NCBI RefSeq assembly: GCF_004345425.1 | Contig: NZ_SLVP01000007.1 | Coordinates: 218,255-282,254 of the forward strand | DNA: 64,000 nt | Direction of reading: 5' to 3' | Source of the DNA: Paenibacillus sp. BK033 | GTDB lineage: Bacteria > Bacillota > Bacilli > Paenibacillales > Paenibacillaceae | Part shown: in pieces, positions 15,016-23,918 of the stretch | Position numbering within the stretch: position 1 is the stretch's first letter | How the letters are laid out: every line of letters starts with the position of its first letter | Position numbers and translations under genes: made by a program | The notes under the pieces: model-generated | The model's input: only the letters and a program-made list of their open reading frames with translations | Database searches by the model: none | Told to the model about the DNA's origin: nothing

Positions 15016-15097
15016 AAGAATGATCACACAAACAACCAGGTCTAGTTGTTCGTGATGATTCTTACTTCGAAAGCATAGGCTTAAAGAATGATCACAC
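15016..15097. repeat. Direct repeat upstream of the NatA-like gene
   Basis: AAGAATGATCACAC occurs exactly at 15016-15029 and 15084-15097, 68 bp apart, with a partial inverted copy GTGATGATTCTT at 15052-15063. The first copy adjoins the ribosome-binding site of the ATPase gene. It could be an operator pair; no regulator is identified. Confidence 0.45.
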
Positions 15098-15115
15098 TTC
15101 GGATTCTCTAATTAA

Positions 15116-16024
15116 CTATGACCGGAGCCGCGTCCGTTCCTGCTCGACCAATATAGCCAAAATATCGTCCAGCTGCAGCGCCTGCCGGTGCGTAATCGTA
15201 ATGCCCTCTTGTCCGCACCATTCCTCAGCATCAGGAGCCATGCGTGTAATAACGCGGAGCATGCCTCCGCCTGCTTCCTCAATCCCGCAATTTCCCGGCA
15301 TGACTTGCACCCGCTTGCGGCTAACCTGCTCCCCATGCACGTAAAAAGCATGCCAGCTGCCGAACAGCTCATCCTTCTCGTATACGCCAAGCACGCGCCC
15401 ATGTATCATAAATACGATATAATCGGCTAGACGCTTCACTTCTTCAACGATATGGGAAGCCATCAGAATCGTACGGTCGCCAGGCTCCATATAACGGTGA
15501 AGAACCTCAATCATGGTCCTCCAGGCTAACGGATCAAGTCCCGACGAAGGCTCATCAAGCAGAAGAAGCTCCGGGTGATGGGACAGGATTAAAGCGAATT
15601 CATACTTGCGCCTCATCCCCTTCGACATTTTGCCTAGCTTGATGCTGTCATCCACCTCAAATAACCGAAGCAGCTCCTGATAGCGGTTCACATCCCATTC
15701 GGGATACCACTTCTTCACGAATTCCGTCTTGGAAGAAGCCTTCAGCCTATCATCATGCGGGGAAAATAACTCCGGCAAAAAACCGACTCTCGCCTTCGTC
15801 TGCCAGTCATCAGCCTCGGCAATGTTTTTCCCCAGAAGCTTGATCTCCCCTTTTTGGGGCTTTATCAAATCCAGAATAAGCTTGAAGGTCGAGCTTTTTC
15901 CGGAGCCGTTCGGCCCTACAATGGCCGTCACATAACCTTTGGGTACTTCCAGCTGAATAGGTCCCAGTTGAAAATGCGTCCGCCGCAGCTCTACTTCCGT
16001 CAAACTTACTGCATGGTCGGTCAT
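15116..16024 (-). CDS. ABC transporter ATP-binding protein (YtrB-like)
   Basis: An ATPase of 302 residues with Walker A GPNGSGKSS (about 36-44), signature MSKGMRRKYEFALIL (about 133-147) and Walker B LLLLDEPSSGLDP (about 152-164), and a C-terminal extension of about 90 residues. It starts 4 bp inside the end of the GntR regulator gene (ATGA overlap), as in operons of the YtrA type. With the membrane protein at 16436-17161 it should form an exporter-like complex whose expression the GntR protein controls. Confidence 0.9.
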   Translation of the reverse strand: MTDHAVSLTEVELRRTHFQLGPIQLEVPKGYVTAIVGPNGSGKSSTFKLILDLIKPQKGEIKLLGKNIAEADDWQTKARVGFLPELFSPHDDRLKASSKTEFVKKWYPEWDVNRYQELLRLFEVDDSIKLGKMSKGMRRKYEFALILSHHPELLLLDEPSSGLDPLAWRTMIEVLHRYMEPGDRTILMASHIVEEVKRLADYIVFMIHGRVLGVYEKDELFGSWHAFYVHGEQVSRKRVQVMPGNCGIEEAGGGMLRVITRMAPDAEEWCGQEGITITHRQALQLDDILAILVEQERTRLRS

Positions 16025-16416
16025 CTTTCACCCTCCAATTTTCGATCCAGCACTTCCTGGAATAGCTTTGTTAGTTCTTCCCTGGTGCATTGCACTAGCT
16101 TTCCGGCTTCCACCGCCGCCTCGAGCGCTTCCGTAACCGCGTCCAGACGGAAGCGGTCCATCGCATTCTGCTCGATCCGGGCTACATAGGTTCCGGTTCC
16201 TTGCTTTGTCCGGAGAAGCCCTTCATTCTCCAAATCCTGATAGACCCGGCGCACCGTAATGACACTGCATTTGAGCAGCTGCGCCAGCTCCCTGATGGAG
16301 GGCAATAAAGCTCCTTCCTCCAGCTGCCCGCTTACGATTAGCGCTCTTAGCTGTACTTCAATCTGATAATAGAGCGGTTCCGCGCTTTGTTCGTTAATAT
16401 GAATTGGCAGCCACAC
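16021..16416 (-). CDS. GntR-family repressor (YtrA subfamily)
   Basis: A regulator of 131 residues: a winged helix (about 8-75; PLYYQIEVQLRALIVSGQL, LPSIRELAQLLKCSVITVRRVYQDLENEGLL) and only a short C-terminal helical tail, the size that defines the YtrA subfamily. The GTG at 16416 is chosen because GAAGGTGAG precedes it; a TTG at 16434 would be longer by six residues. It lies between an ABC membrane protein and its ATPase, and a perfect palindrome in front of the operon (17193-17218) matches YtrA-type operators, so autorepression is likely. Confidence 0.92.
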   Translation of the reverse strand: MWLPIHINEQSAEPLYYQIEVQLRALIVSGQLEEGALLPSIRELAQLLKCSVITVRRVYQDLENEGLLRTKQGTGTYVARIEQNAMDRFRLDAVTEALEAAVEAGKLVQCTREELTKLFQEVLDRKLEGER

Positions 16417-16435
16417 AGTCTCACCTTCTTCCAAA

Positions 16436-17161
16436 TCAGGAGCTTACCGAAATCTTTTTCGTATAGTGACGATTCTTAAGCCGCTTTTTGATAATCATAT
16501 AGCCCAAGTACATGGTAATTGCACACACGAAGAATGCGGCCGCCGTATACCACCAATGTCCCTTCTCCAGTCCGTCCAGTAGGCCAAGAACGATACCTGC
16601 TTTGAAAAAACCAAGCACCGCGCAAATCGCCACATAGACGACAACGCTGATATAACAGAACATCGCATAAGCTTTTCCCGTATGCCCGATTTCAAAGTAC
16701 ACGTACAAAACGGCCATCGATAAAGCATAGAAATACCAGAACAATGCGAACAACAGATAAGCTCCGACAGATAATTGGTCTTGCAGGCGGCCAACCAGTA
16801 TATACTGCGTAGTGAAAAATAACGTCAGCACCAATGCCAGCACGATAACCAGCTGCAGCATTCTTCCGATGACAAGATGGGAGAGAGGAATCGGCAGCGT
16901 TCGCCATTCTGCCAGCTTGCCGGTGAAGGTATCCTCCCGCCAGAAGCGCATGGTTGTCTTATTCATCACAAAGGCCAGGCTTGGAAAAGTAACAATAAAG
17001 ATCATATCCAGCACCCAGGACATAACGCTCTCCGTATCGTTATAGACCGCCATCGTAATTAAAGCCAGATATAGACTGAATAAAAAGGTAAACAGAATTC
17101 CCATCCAATCCCGCGTAAGCTCATGCTTGGCAATATGCCAGGCTCCTTGCCGTAAATTCAA
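16436..17161 (-). CDS. ABC-2-like membrane protein of the YtrA-type operon
   Basis: A membrane protein of 241 residues with about six hydrophobic helices and the basic end KKRLKNRHYTKKISVSS. The TTG at 17161 is chosen because GGAGAGGGG precedes it; upstream in-frame codons run through the operator and promoter region and are not likely to be translated. It is first in the unit with the GntR regulator (19 bp gap) and the ATPase. In the known ytr operon of Bacillus subtilis the regulator comes first, so the order here is different. The substrate is unknown; YtrA-type systems often answer cell-wall antibiotics. Confidence 0.75.
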   Translation of the reverse strand: MNLRQGAWHIAKHELTRDWMGILFTFLFSLYLALITMAVYNDTESVMSWVLDMIFIVTFPSLAFVMNKTTMRFWREDTFTGKLAEWRTLPIPLSHLVIGRMLQLVIVLALVLTLFFTTQYILVGRLQDQLSVGAYLLFALFWYFYALSMAVLYVYFEIGHTGKAYAMFCYISVVVYVAICAVLGFFKAGIVLGLLDGLEKGHWWYTAAAFFVCAITMYLGYMIIKKRLKNRHYTKKISVSS

Positions 17162-17192
17162 ATGCCCCTCTCCTTCCGAAGCACAGTCATTA

Positions 17193-17218
17193 TACTGTGT
17201 ATATCCATATACACAGTA
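17193..17218. promoter_or_regulatory. GntR/YtrA-type operator, perfect 12-bp palindrome
   Basis: TACTGTGTATAT-CC-ATATACACAGTA is a perfect inverted repeat, and a further half-site TATACACAGTA follows at 17218-17228. It lies 32 bp upstream of the TTG of the operon's first gene and is the likely binding site of the GntR protein encoded in that operon. Confidence 0.8.
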
Positions 17219-17271
17219 TATACACAGTAAGGCTATAGAGTCAACAGATTTTACCATTTTTAAATAAAAAA

Positions 17272-17294
17272 AGAGAGTATGCCTCATGCTCTCT
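17272..17294 (-). terminator. Terminator after the ctaG-DUF420 genes
   Basis: A 10-bp stem (17272-17281 with 17285-17294, one G-U pair) with a 3-base loop is followed on the minus strand by TTTTTTTATTT. Confidence 0.85.
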
Positions 17295-17314
17295 GAGACA
17301 TACTCACTCATCTA

Positions 17315-17779
17315 CTACCAACCAAAAATCGCATCAATAACCGGCTTGGTATGACCGCCCGGATACATCATATAGAGAAGGATATACACGGCAACGCCTG
17401 TAATCGCCGTAAAGAACCAAATAACCGAAGTAACTTTTCCCCACTTCCTGTGCTTTGCGTATTTCTCCCTGAAGCCCAGCACCAGCGTTGTTATGCCAAA
17501 TACGGCTGCAACCGTTGCAAGAACGATGTGGAACAACAAGAAGGTTAAGTAATAAGGCTTCAAGCTATCCGGTCCACCCCACTCCGTATTGCCGACAAGA
17601 ACGGTACGGGACGAATAGATAATGAAGAAGATAAGCGCCGCAATAGCCGCGGCAATCATGACTTTCTTATGTTGATCGAGCTTCCGCTTAATAGCCAGAT
17701 TCCAGCCGATCGCGACCAGAATCGCGCTTATTACGATAAAGCTCGTGCTGATCGTAGGAAAAATTGTGTACTTGTCCAA
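17315..17779 (-). CDS. DUF420 membrane protein (CtaM/YozB-like oxidase assembly factor)
   Basis: A protein of 154 residues with four or five membrane helices. The conserved histidines of DUF420 are visible: LLFHIVLATVA, YAKHRKWGKVTSVIWF and the C-terminal GGHTKP. Family members (YozB, CtaM) assist maturation of haem-copper oxidases. The TTG at 17779 has AGGTGGG upstream; a longer frame from 17836 has no signal. It is the last gene after ctaG and the oxidase structural genes, which supports the assembly role. Confidence 0.85.
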   Translation of the reverse strand: MDKYTIFPTISTSFIVISAILVAIGWNLAIKRKLDQHKKVMIAAAIAALIFFIIYSSRTVLVGNTEWGGPDSLKPYYLTFLLFHIVLATVAAVFGITTLVLGFREKYAKHRKWGKVTSVIWFFTAITGVAVYILLYMMYPGGHTKPVIDAIFGW

Positions 17780-17851
17780 TGCTATCCCACCTAAAAAAGA
17801 TTCTTGCTTCTTACAATTTAAAAATGAGCACGCCACATACTATCCGCTCTA

Positions 17852-18781
17852 TTATACCGTGCCTTTGTTCATATTGGACAGATCAATCGGCGTTTCATTT
17901 GTCGCATTTGTTACATCATCGTCCTTATGCTCGCGTTTGAACCAATGGAAGAAAATATAAGCCAGAATAACGCCGTACATGAACTCTTGCAGCAGCTTCA
18001 TAACGATACCGCCAAGCTGCTGATCCTCTTCCGGGCTCGACAAAATATTAAAGAACTGCGGGCCATCGAACAAGACAAGCAATTGAGATGGATTATTGAC
18101 GCAATACCCCATTGCTTTTACCCAGACAGTGGGATCGCTATAAACGGCATACATCGGATCCTTAGCGAAAATAATAAAAGCACAAGCCGGCGTCAACAAC
18201 ACGCCGTTTGCAAATACATAAGCCATCTTTTTCAGATCTGTCAATCGATTCCATTCCGGAACCGGATTCGCGATCTGTGCCCACATCAACATGGCAGCAA
18301 CAAGCAGGATGAAATAAACAAGGCGGTGCAGCCAGAAATGGGTCATGACATAATCGTTTAGAAGCGGTACATGATACAGTGAGAATAGCATATTAAACGT
18401 TAGAATTGCTGCAATCGGATGCGTCATAAAGCGCAGCTTCTTCCAGCCTTGGGCAGCGAGCATTCTCTGCCAGATAAAAGCGGGTACCGAGAGCAGCAGC
18501 ATAGGCGGCACAATCAAATAAGAGACGGACATGTCTATCATATGGAACGTAAACATCATGTGGCCCAGCAAGCTGAATGGGCCTCCCTGCACAAGGTAGA
18601 ACATGACCGCTGCGCTCACGAACATGATTTTCTGCCAGACTGTTGCCTTATCCGCGTGCGGTGCATGCTTCTCCCGCCATGGTCCAATCAAATAGAAGTA
18701 GAGTATCACAACGGCGATCATGAAGAACAGAAACCATGGGGTCCACAACTCTTCAAAGCTGAAATATTGTAAGCCAAGCAT
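17852..18781 (-). CDS. ctaG: Cytochrome c oxidase assembly factor CtaG
   Basis: A membrane protein of 309 residues with about seven helices, matching the caa3_CtaG family: HMMFTFHMIDMSVSYLIVPPMLLL, FNMLFSLYHVPLLNDYVM and WLHRLVYFILLVAAMLMW are its conserved His-bearing stretches. In Bacillus subtilis CtaG is needed for active caa3 oxidase, probably through copper delivery to subunit I or II. AGGAG precedes the ATG. It follows the ctaCDEF genes on the same strand, separated from them by a terminator. Confidence 0.93.
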   Translation of the reverse strand: MLGLQYFSFEELWTPWFLFFMIAVVILYFYLIGPWREKHAPHADKATVWQKIMFVSAAVMFYLVQGGPFSLLGHMMFTFHMIDMSVSYLIVPPMLLLSVPAFIWQRMLAAQGWKKLRFMTHPIAAILTFNMLFSLYHVPLLNDYVMTHFWLHRLVYFILLVAAMLMWAQIANPVPEWNRLTDLKKMAYVFANGVLLTPACAFIIFAKDPMYAVYSDPTVWVKAMGYCVNNPSQLLVLFDGPQFFNILSSPEEDQQLGGIVMKLLQEFMYGVILAYIFFHWFKREHKDDDVTNATNETPIDLSNMNKGTV

Positions 18782-18813
18782 CGATGGCAGCTCCTTTCAA
18801 ATATCTGCAAAAA

Positions 18814-18846
18814 AGGAGGGCCCGTAACTGTGTTGGGGACCCTCCT
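18814..18846 (-). terminator. Terminator after ctaF
   Basis: AGGAGGG (18814-18820) pairs with CCTCCT and neighbours (18839-18846), reading on the minus strand into TTTTTTGC. It separates ctaCDEF from ctaG, which probably depends on read-through. Confidence 0.75.
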
Positions 18847-18867
18847 CTTTTCAATTATGCAATAATG

Positions 18868-19185
18868 TTACCACCAAGCCCAATATTCTGCCATGATGAC
18901 ACATGTGAATACAACGAATACGCCAAACAGGATACCGATTATCGCGAACGTATGGCCGCGATCCTTCATATGCATCCAGAACGCCATCTGTACAAATACT
19001 TGCAAGATTGCGCAGCCGATAAGAATGATGTAGATGAAGTCGGTGTTAATCTCACCGCCGGCGACTGCCGCAAAAGCGATCAGTGTCAACAAGATCGAGA
19101 AAATAAAGGCAACGATGTGTTTCTTAGGTCCTTCAACCTTATGACGAACCGGACGTTGTTCCTCCGTGGTATGATTGCTTGCCAT
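18868..19185 (-). CDS. ctaF: Cytochrome c oxidase subunit IV (CtaF)
   Basis: A protein of 105 residues with three hydrophobic helices (about 22-44, 50-69, 79-102), of the COX4_pro_2 family; FVQMAFWMHMKDRGH and the end MAEYWAWW are typical. It is the small fourth subunit of the caa3 oxidase in the plasma membrane. It starts 3 bp after the ctaE stop, within the ctaCDEF operon. Confidence 0.93.
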   Translation of the reverse strand: MASNHTTEEQRPVRHKVEGPKKHIVAFIFSILLTLIAFAAVAGGEINTDFIYIILIGCAILQVFVQMAFWMHMKDRGHTFAIIGILFGVFVVFTCVIMAEYWAWW

Positions 19186-19188
19186 GGA

Positions 19189-19806
19189 TTAGCCCACCTT
19201 TCCCATCAGGTAAACGACGGTGAAGATAAATACCCAGACAACGTCGATAAAGTGCCAATAGATTCCGGCCACGTATGCTTTTGGAGCAGTTGTAACCGTC
19301 AGGCCTTTCTTCAGCAATTGTCCGATCAGAAGCGAGATCCACACGATACCAAACGCTACGTGAGCGCCGTGGAAGCCAACCAATGTATAGAAGGAGGAGC
19401 TGAATGCGCTCGTTGTAAATCCATGTCCTTCATGAACGTAATTCGTGAACTCGTAAATCTCCAGGCCAAGGAAGCCAAGACCGAGAATTACCGTAATGAC
19501 CAGCCACCAGACCATTGCCTTTACCTTATGCAGGTGAAGAGCTTGCGTTGCGAATACGCTCGTCAGCGAGGAAGTCAGGAGCAAAGCCGTTGCAAGCGCA
19601 ACGAGCGGAAGCTCGAACAGCTCTTGCGATTTCGGACCGTCGAGCACCTGGTCGCGGAGAGCAAGGAACGCCGAGAAGAGCGTTCCGAACAATACCGTTT
19701 CCGCGCCAAGGAATAACCAGAAACCAAGAATCTTATTGCGACCCTCGAGGGTTGCTTTTTCAGGCTCATGAGGCAATTGGCCTTCAGTATGGGAATGTGC
19801 ACTCAT
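19189..19806 (-). CDS. ctaE: Cytochrome c oxidase subunit III (CtaE)
   Basis: A membrane protein of 205 residues with five helices, the short bacterial form lacking the first two helices of the mitochondrial subunit. WLFLGAETVLFGTLFSAFLALR holds the conserved Glu, and FHGAHVAFGIVWISLLIGQL and HFIDVVWVFIFTVVYLMG are family signatures. It overlaps ctaD by 4 bp. Confidence 0.95.
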   Translation of the reverse strand: MSAHSHTEGQLPHEPEKATLEGRNKILGFWLFLGAETVLFGTLFSAFLALRDQVLDGPKSQELFELPLVALATALLLTSSLTSVFATQALHLHKVKAMVWWLVITVILGLGFLGLEIYEFTNYVHEGHGFTTSAFSSSFYTLVGFHGAHVAFGIVWISLLIGQLLKKGLTVTTAPKAYVAGIYWHFIDVVWVFIFTVVYLMGKVG

Positions 19807-21686
19807 GCTTTAACCCCCTTATCTTGCAATTCTTCTGGTTCGATATGGAAGCCGTGATCATCGATCAGGGAACGGATAATCATACAAGTAAATGTAATGA
19901 TTAGACCGATACCGCCTACCACAAATCCTGCTTCAATACCTGCGATTTTACCCCATTCGCCATGCGAGTACATGAGACCGAGACCCGTAATAAACAAGCC
20001 GATCGCCATAAATAATGGCAGAATGGACGGGGATGGCATATGGATCGAGCCGATTGGTTCGGCCGGCGTCATTTCTTTATGACCATCCATTTTTTCTTTC
20101 CAGTATGCATCGTAACCGCGAACAAGCGGCGTTTGCTTGAAGTTGTATTCCGGAGCCGGCGAAGGAATCGTCCACTCCAGCGTACGGCCGTCTTCCCAAG
20201 GATCGTTTGCTGCATTTTTAGGCTTGAACGCCGTAATGACAACATTCAGAAGGAAGAAAATCGTACCCAGACCCATCAGCATGGCGCCGATCGTACTGAT
20301 CAAGTTCAATTCGTTAAAGCCAAGGCCGTCCAGGTAAGTCCAGATCCGGCGCGGCATACCCATCAGACCAAGGAAATGCTGCACGAAGAACGTCAGATGG
20401 AAGCCGATAAAGAAGGTCCAGAACGTCAGCTTAGCCAAGCCTTCATTCAGCATGCGGCCGAACATCTTAGGCCACCAGTAATGAAGACCCGCAAAGAGGC
20501 CCAATACTAGACCGCCAACGATAACGTAGTGGAAATGCGCTACGACGAAGTAGGAGTCGTGGTACTGGAAGTCGGCAGGAGCCGCTGCCAGCATGACACC
20601 GGTCACACCGCCCATTACGAACGTTGGGATAAATCCTACGGCAAACAGGTTTGCTGCCGTGAATTTAATGGAACCGCCCCACAGCGTGAACAGCCAGTTA
20701 AAGATTTTGATACCTGTCGGTACCGCGATCAGCATCGTTGCGATGGAGAACAAGCCGTTCGCAACCGGTCCAAGACCTGTCGTGAACATATGATGCGCCC
20801 ATACCATGAAGCCCAAGAAACCAATCAGAATCGTAGCGAAGACCATCGAGCTGTAGCCAAACAACCGTTTACGCGAGAACGTGCTGACAACCTCGGATAT
20901 AACGCCGAATGCCGGCAGGATCAGGATATAAACCTCAGGATGCCCGAAGATCCAGAAAATATGCTCCCAGAGAACGGCATTGCCGCCGCCGGAAGGATCA
21001 AAGAAGTTAGCGTCAAATACGCGGTCGAACATGAGGGCCGCAAGGCCAACTGTCAGTGCAGGGAAAGCGAACAGGATCAGCGCCGAAGTAATGAATACAG
21101 ACCATGTAAACATCGGCATGCGCATGAACGTCATTCCCGGAGCGCGCATATTAATAATCGTTACCAAGAAGTTGATACCGCCGACCAGTGTACCGATACC
21201 CGCAATCTGCAAGCCGAGTACGTAGTAGTCAAAACCATGGTCGCCGTTAAAGGTACTGCCCGAAAGCGGTGCATAAGCTGTCCAGCCGCCGTCCGGAGCT
21301 GCGCCGGTAAACCAGCTGACATTCAGCAGGACTGCGCCAAAGAAGAACGTCCAGAAACCAATTGCGTTTACGAACGGGTACGCAACGTCGCGTGCGCCAA
21401 TCTGCAGCGGCACAATCGCGTTCATCAATGCGAAGATGACGGGCATCGCTGCAAGGAAGATCATTGTAGTACCGTGCATCGTAAGCAGCTCGTTATATGT
21501 ATCCGCACTAACGAAATCGTTAAGCGGTTTCCACAGCTGAACCCGAATGAGAAGTGCTTCCAACCCGCCGACCAGGAAGAAAAAACCGCCGGCGATTAAA
21601 TACAAAATACCGATTTTTTTGTGGTCAACCGTTGTCAGCCAGTCCATCAGGCCGGAATAACGTTTAACCGCATGTCCATGAGCCAA
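19803..21686 (-). CDS. ctaD: Cytochrome c oxidase subunit I (CtaD)
   Basis: The catalytic haem-copper subunit, 627 residues, with 12 core helices plus two C-terminal ones as in Bacillus caa3 oxidases. MHGTTMIF holds a low-spin haem ligand; IFWIFGHPEVYILILP carries the CuB His and the cross-linked His-Tyr pair; WAHHMFTTGL gives the other two CuB ligands; DSYFVVAHFHYVIVGG holds the two haem ligands. It reduces oxygen to water and pumps protons. GGAGG precedes the ATG. It forms an operon with ctaC, ctaE and ctaF. Confidence 0.97.
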   Translation of the reverse strand: MAHGHAVKRYSGLMDWLTTVDHKKIGILYLIAGGFFFLVGGLEALLIRVQLWKPLNDFVSADTYNELLTMHGTTMIFLAAMPVIFALMNAIVPLQIGARDVAYPFVNAIGFWTFFFGAVLLNVSWFTGAAPDGGWTAYAPLSGSTFNGDHGFDYYVLGLQIAGIGTLVGGINFLVTIINMRAPGMTFMRMPMFTWSVFITSALILFAFPALTVGLAALMFDRVFDANFFDPSGGGNAVLWEHIFWIFGHPEVYILILPAFGVISEVVSTFSRKRLFGYSSMVFATILIGFLGFMVWAHHMFTTGLGPVANGLFSIATMLIAVPTGIKIFNWLFTLWGGSIKFTAANLFAVGFIPTFVMGGVTGVMLAAAPADFQYHDSYFVVAHFHYVIVGGLVLGLFAGLHYWWPKMFGRMLNEGLAKLTFWTFFIGFHLTFFVQHFLGLMGMPRRIWTYLDGLGFNELNLISTIGAMLMGLGTIFFLLNVVITAFKPKNAANDPWEDGRTLEWTIPSPAPEYNFKQTPLVRGYDAYWKEKMDGHKEMTPAEPIGSIHMPSPSILPLFMAIGLFITGLGLMYSHGEWGKIAGIEAGFVVGGIGLIITFTCMIIRSLIDDHGFHIEPEELQDKGVKA

Positions 21687-21714
21687 GGTAGGTACCTCCT
21701 TTAATCACCGATGA

Positions 21715-22764
21715 TTATTGTTGATAGTCGAGAGTCAATTCCGATAAATATTTAGAAATTCCGTCAAGCTCTTGTTGAGTAAGGTCAACCTTAGGCATCA
21801 GCGTGCCAGGTTTTACAGCCGACGGATCTTCAATCCAGCGATGCAGGTTGTCGTAAGTCGAACCTTCGTTGGAATATTTCGGATCATCAGTGTTAACGAG
21901 AATACCACCGACAGTTTCACGGCTGCCGATACCAGTCAGGTTAGGGAATGCCGGACCGCCTTGATCGCCTACAGCGTGGCAAGTCAGACATTTGCTGACA
22001 AATGCTTCTTTAATAGCCGGGTCGCTTGGAAGCGCAACCGGAGCTTGCAATGCAGCAGTCCAACGGTCAAACGAAGCCTCGTCCACCGATTTTACTTTAA
22101 AGTCCATCAAGCCGTGCGAAGGTCCGCAAAGCTCGGCGCATTTACCTAAGTAAACGCCTTCTTTCGGAGCTGAGAAGTACATAATATTAACGTTAGCTCC
22201 AGGGTTAGCATCGATTTTACCGGCAAGAGACGGAATCCAGAACGAGTGAAGAACGTCTGCTGATTTCGCTTCGATAGAGATCGTCTTGCCTTTAGGAATG
22301 ACTAATTCCTGTGCAGTCTTGATTCCGAGTTCGGGATACTCGAATTCCCACCAATATTGGTGAGCGGTTACAACAACCTTAACCGCCTCCGGATCTTTTG
22401 TGTGATCCTTTGAGAGGTTAAATACCGATTGGATAGTTGGTACGCCCAGGATGATCAGCAGGATGATCGGAATGACCGTCCAGATAATCTCCAGCTTATG
22501 GTTACCTTCCACTTGTTTCGGAATGGTGTTGTCACCGGGACGTCTGCGGAAACGAATAATTACATAGAAAGAAATCGCAAACACGACCACAATCACGATG
22601 AGCATGATTGAAATCGCCAGCTTCATCAGTCCGAACTGCTCTTCCGCTACAGGACCTTGGGGCCTCAGCGTGGACAAGTCACTTCGTCCGCATGCCGACA
22701 GCACGAGCACCATCAAGGCCAGAAGCGGTGCAAGCTTTCTAAAAAACTGCCACCGATTCATCAA
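21715..22764 (-). CDS. ctaC: Cytochrome c oxidase subunit II with fused cytochrome c (CtaC)
   Basis: A lipoprotein of 349 residues. A signal with lipobox LSAC (Cys25) is followed by two membrane helices (about 47-70, 90-112), a cupredoxin domain with the CuA ligands (DVLHSFWIP, then CAELCGPSHGLMDF), and a C-terminal cytochrome c domain with haem motif CLTCH and a distal Met in GTLMPKVDL. The fusion defines a caa3-type oxidase. It is first of the ctaCDEF unit, with a near-perfect promoter at 22877-22905. Confidence 0.96.
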   Translation of the reverse strand: MMNRWQFFRKLAPLLALMVLVLSACGRSDLSTLRPQGPVAEEQFGLMKLAISIMLIVIVVVFAISFYVIIRFRRRPGDNTIPKQVEGNHKLEIIWTVIPIILLIILGVPTIQSVFNLSKDHTKDPEAVKVVVTAHQYWWEFEYPELGIKTAQELVIPKGKTISIEAKSADVLHSFWIPSLAGKIDANPGANVNIMYFSAPKEGVYLGKCAELCGPSHGLMDFKVKSVDEASFDRWTAALQAPVALPSDPAIKEAFVSKCLTCHAVGDQGGPAFPNLTGIGSRETVGGILVNTDDPKYSNEGSTYDNLHRWIEDPSAVKPGTLMPKVDLTQQELDGISKYLSELTLDYQQ

Positions 22765-22876
22765 TAATCAACCCCACTTTTGACGTTTTCGCAGATGCTA
22801 ACATCTCAGTAATAATGCGGCAAACTGCGTGTTTCACAGATGTTATGACAACTACTGGAACTAAATCACTTAATTA

Positions 22877-22905
22877 AATATAAAGTTGCTGTACTTATTT
22901 GTCAA
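22877..22905 (-). promoter_or_regulatory. Promoter of the ctaCDEF operon
   Basis: TTGACA (22900-22905), a 17-bp spacer and TATATT (22877-22882) on the minus strand form a near-consensus housekeeping promoter. The predicted untranslated leader is about 105 bases. The rest of the 368-bp gap to 23133 shows no gene. Confidence 0.75.
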
Positions 22906-22919
22906 TGTTCCACAGAGAG

Positions 22920-22927
22920 TTCACAAA
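22920..22927 (-). promoter_or_regulatory. ResD-box-like sequence upstream of ctaC
   Basis: TTTGTGAA on the minus strand, the core of ResD binding sites in Bacillus, lies 15 bp upstream of the -35 element of the ctaC promoter. A single 8-bp match can arise by chance. Confidence 0.3.
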
Positions 22928-23132
22928 TTGTTCTCAAAGCTGTCAAAAACTCAGGTTTTTCACGGTTTCGCGGCTTTGACAAAGTGAATGTAAACATGCT
23001 TTGCACACACGGTTTCCCTACCCTACATTGTGCACCAAACCCATGGTCAATTATGTATGGCGGCCAAAGTGTATATTTCATCGTTCCCTACAAACCCTAA
23101 TCCTATAACTGCCCGAATGGAGGCTGATTCCC

Positions 23133-23882
23133 TTGAACAGACGAGTATCCGGATTATTGATGATTTCTTGTTTATTGATAAGCATGACTGCAGCCTGCGG
23201 TTACGAAAAGAACATCCAAAGCAGCGATCACGATTACGGAAGCCGGAAAACCGGTGACGCCAAAATGCTTGGGGGCAAAATGTACGGCACTTCTTCCGCC
23301 AACAATCCCCGCCAGCATGACAATGCCTTTTTCGAATACAGCAACAAGCTCTCTAATGAAGTATCCAAGCTTGGCGGAGTTGGCTCGGCCATCGTTATGC
23401 TCACCGACAAAAATGCTTATGTAGGCCTTGCTCTCGATTGGTCGGCAGTTGGCACCAAGAGTGCCGGGCATACCGACGAGCAGGACCGCAGCGGTTCCAG
23501 CGAAGGCGTGTACAATCACGACACTGGCAGTCAACGCTGGGATAACCGTCATCTGGTAACGCCGTATAATTCCCTTTTCACGGTTAATGATCACAGCATG
23601 CTGTCCGAGGAGCTGAAGCAGACCGTAGCCGTAAAGATCAGGGAGCTTGCTCCGGCTGTCCAGGAGGTGCACATCTCGGCCAACATGGATTTTGTGAATG
23701 AGCTTAATGAATACGCGAAAGAAGCATGGATGAATCATTCCCTTACTCCATGGCTGCAGGACTTCAACACCCTGGTGAAATACCAGTTTGCGGGCGGTGA
23801 GATTATGCCGCAGAAGATTAAGGATTACGATAATATGCGCGCCAAACAAAAAAACGGAGAATCCATCATTCCGACCCATTAA
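23133..23882 (+). CDS. Spore lipoprotein, YhcN/YlaJ family
   Basis: A lipoprotein of 249 residues with lipobox MTAAC (Cys22). The mature part contains FFEYSNKLSNEVSKLGGVGSAIVMLTDKNAYVGLALD, which matches the YhcN/YlaJ domain, and a later VAVKIRELAPAVQEVHISANMDFVNELNEYA that fits its second half. Such proteins sit in the inner membrane of spores and help germination or outgrowth. It starts with TTG behind GGAGG, and the terminator at 23919 follows. A glycine- and acid-rich insert (about 105-140) lies between the halves. Confidence 0.85.
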   Translation: MNRRVSGLLMISCLLISMTAACGYEKNIQSSDHDYGSRKTGDAKMLGGKMYGTSSANNPRQHDNAFFEYSNKLSNEVSKLGGVGSAIVMLTDKNAYVGLALDWSAVGTKSAGHTDEQDRSGSSEGVYNHDTGSQRWDNRHLVTPYNSLFTVNDHSMLSEELKQTVAVKIRELAPAVQEVHISANMDFVNELNEYAKEAWMNHSLTPWLQDFNTLVKYQFAGGEIMPQKIKDYDNMRAKQKNGESIIPTH

Positions 23883-23918
23883 TGAATTTCCAAAAAAATC
23901 TCTTCTATTATATATGCA

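Noticed and set aside
18784..19716. A 310-codon frame opposite ctaF and ctaE
   Set aside because: Shadow of two conserved oxidase subunit genes.
20529..21599. A 356-codon frame opposite ctaD
   Set aside because: It is a shadow of a highly conserved oxidase gene, and its composition (many Arg, Gln, Cys) is not protein-like.
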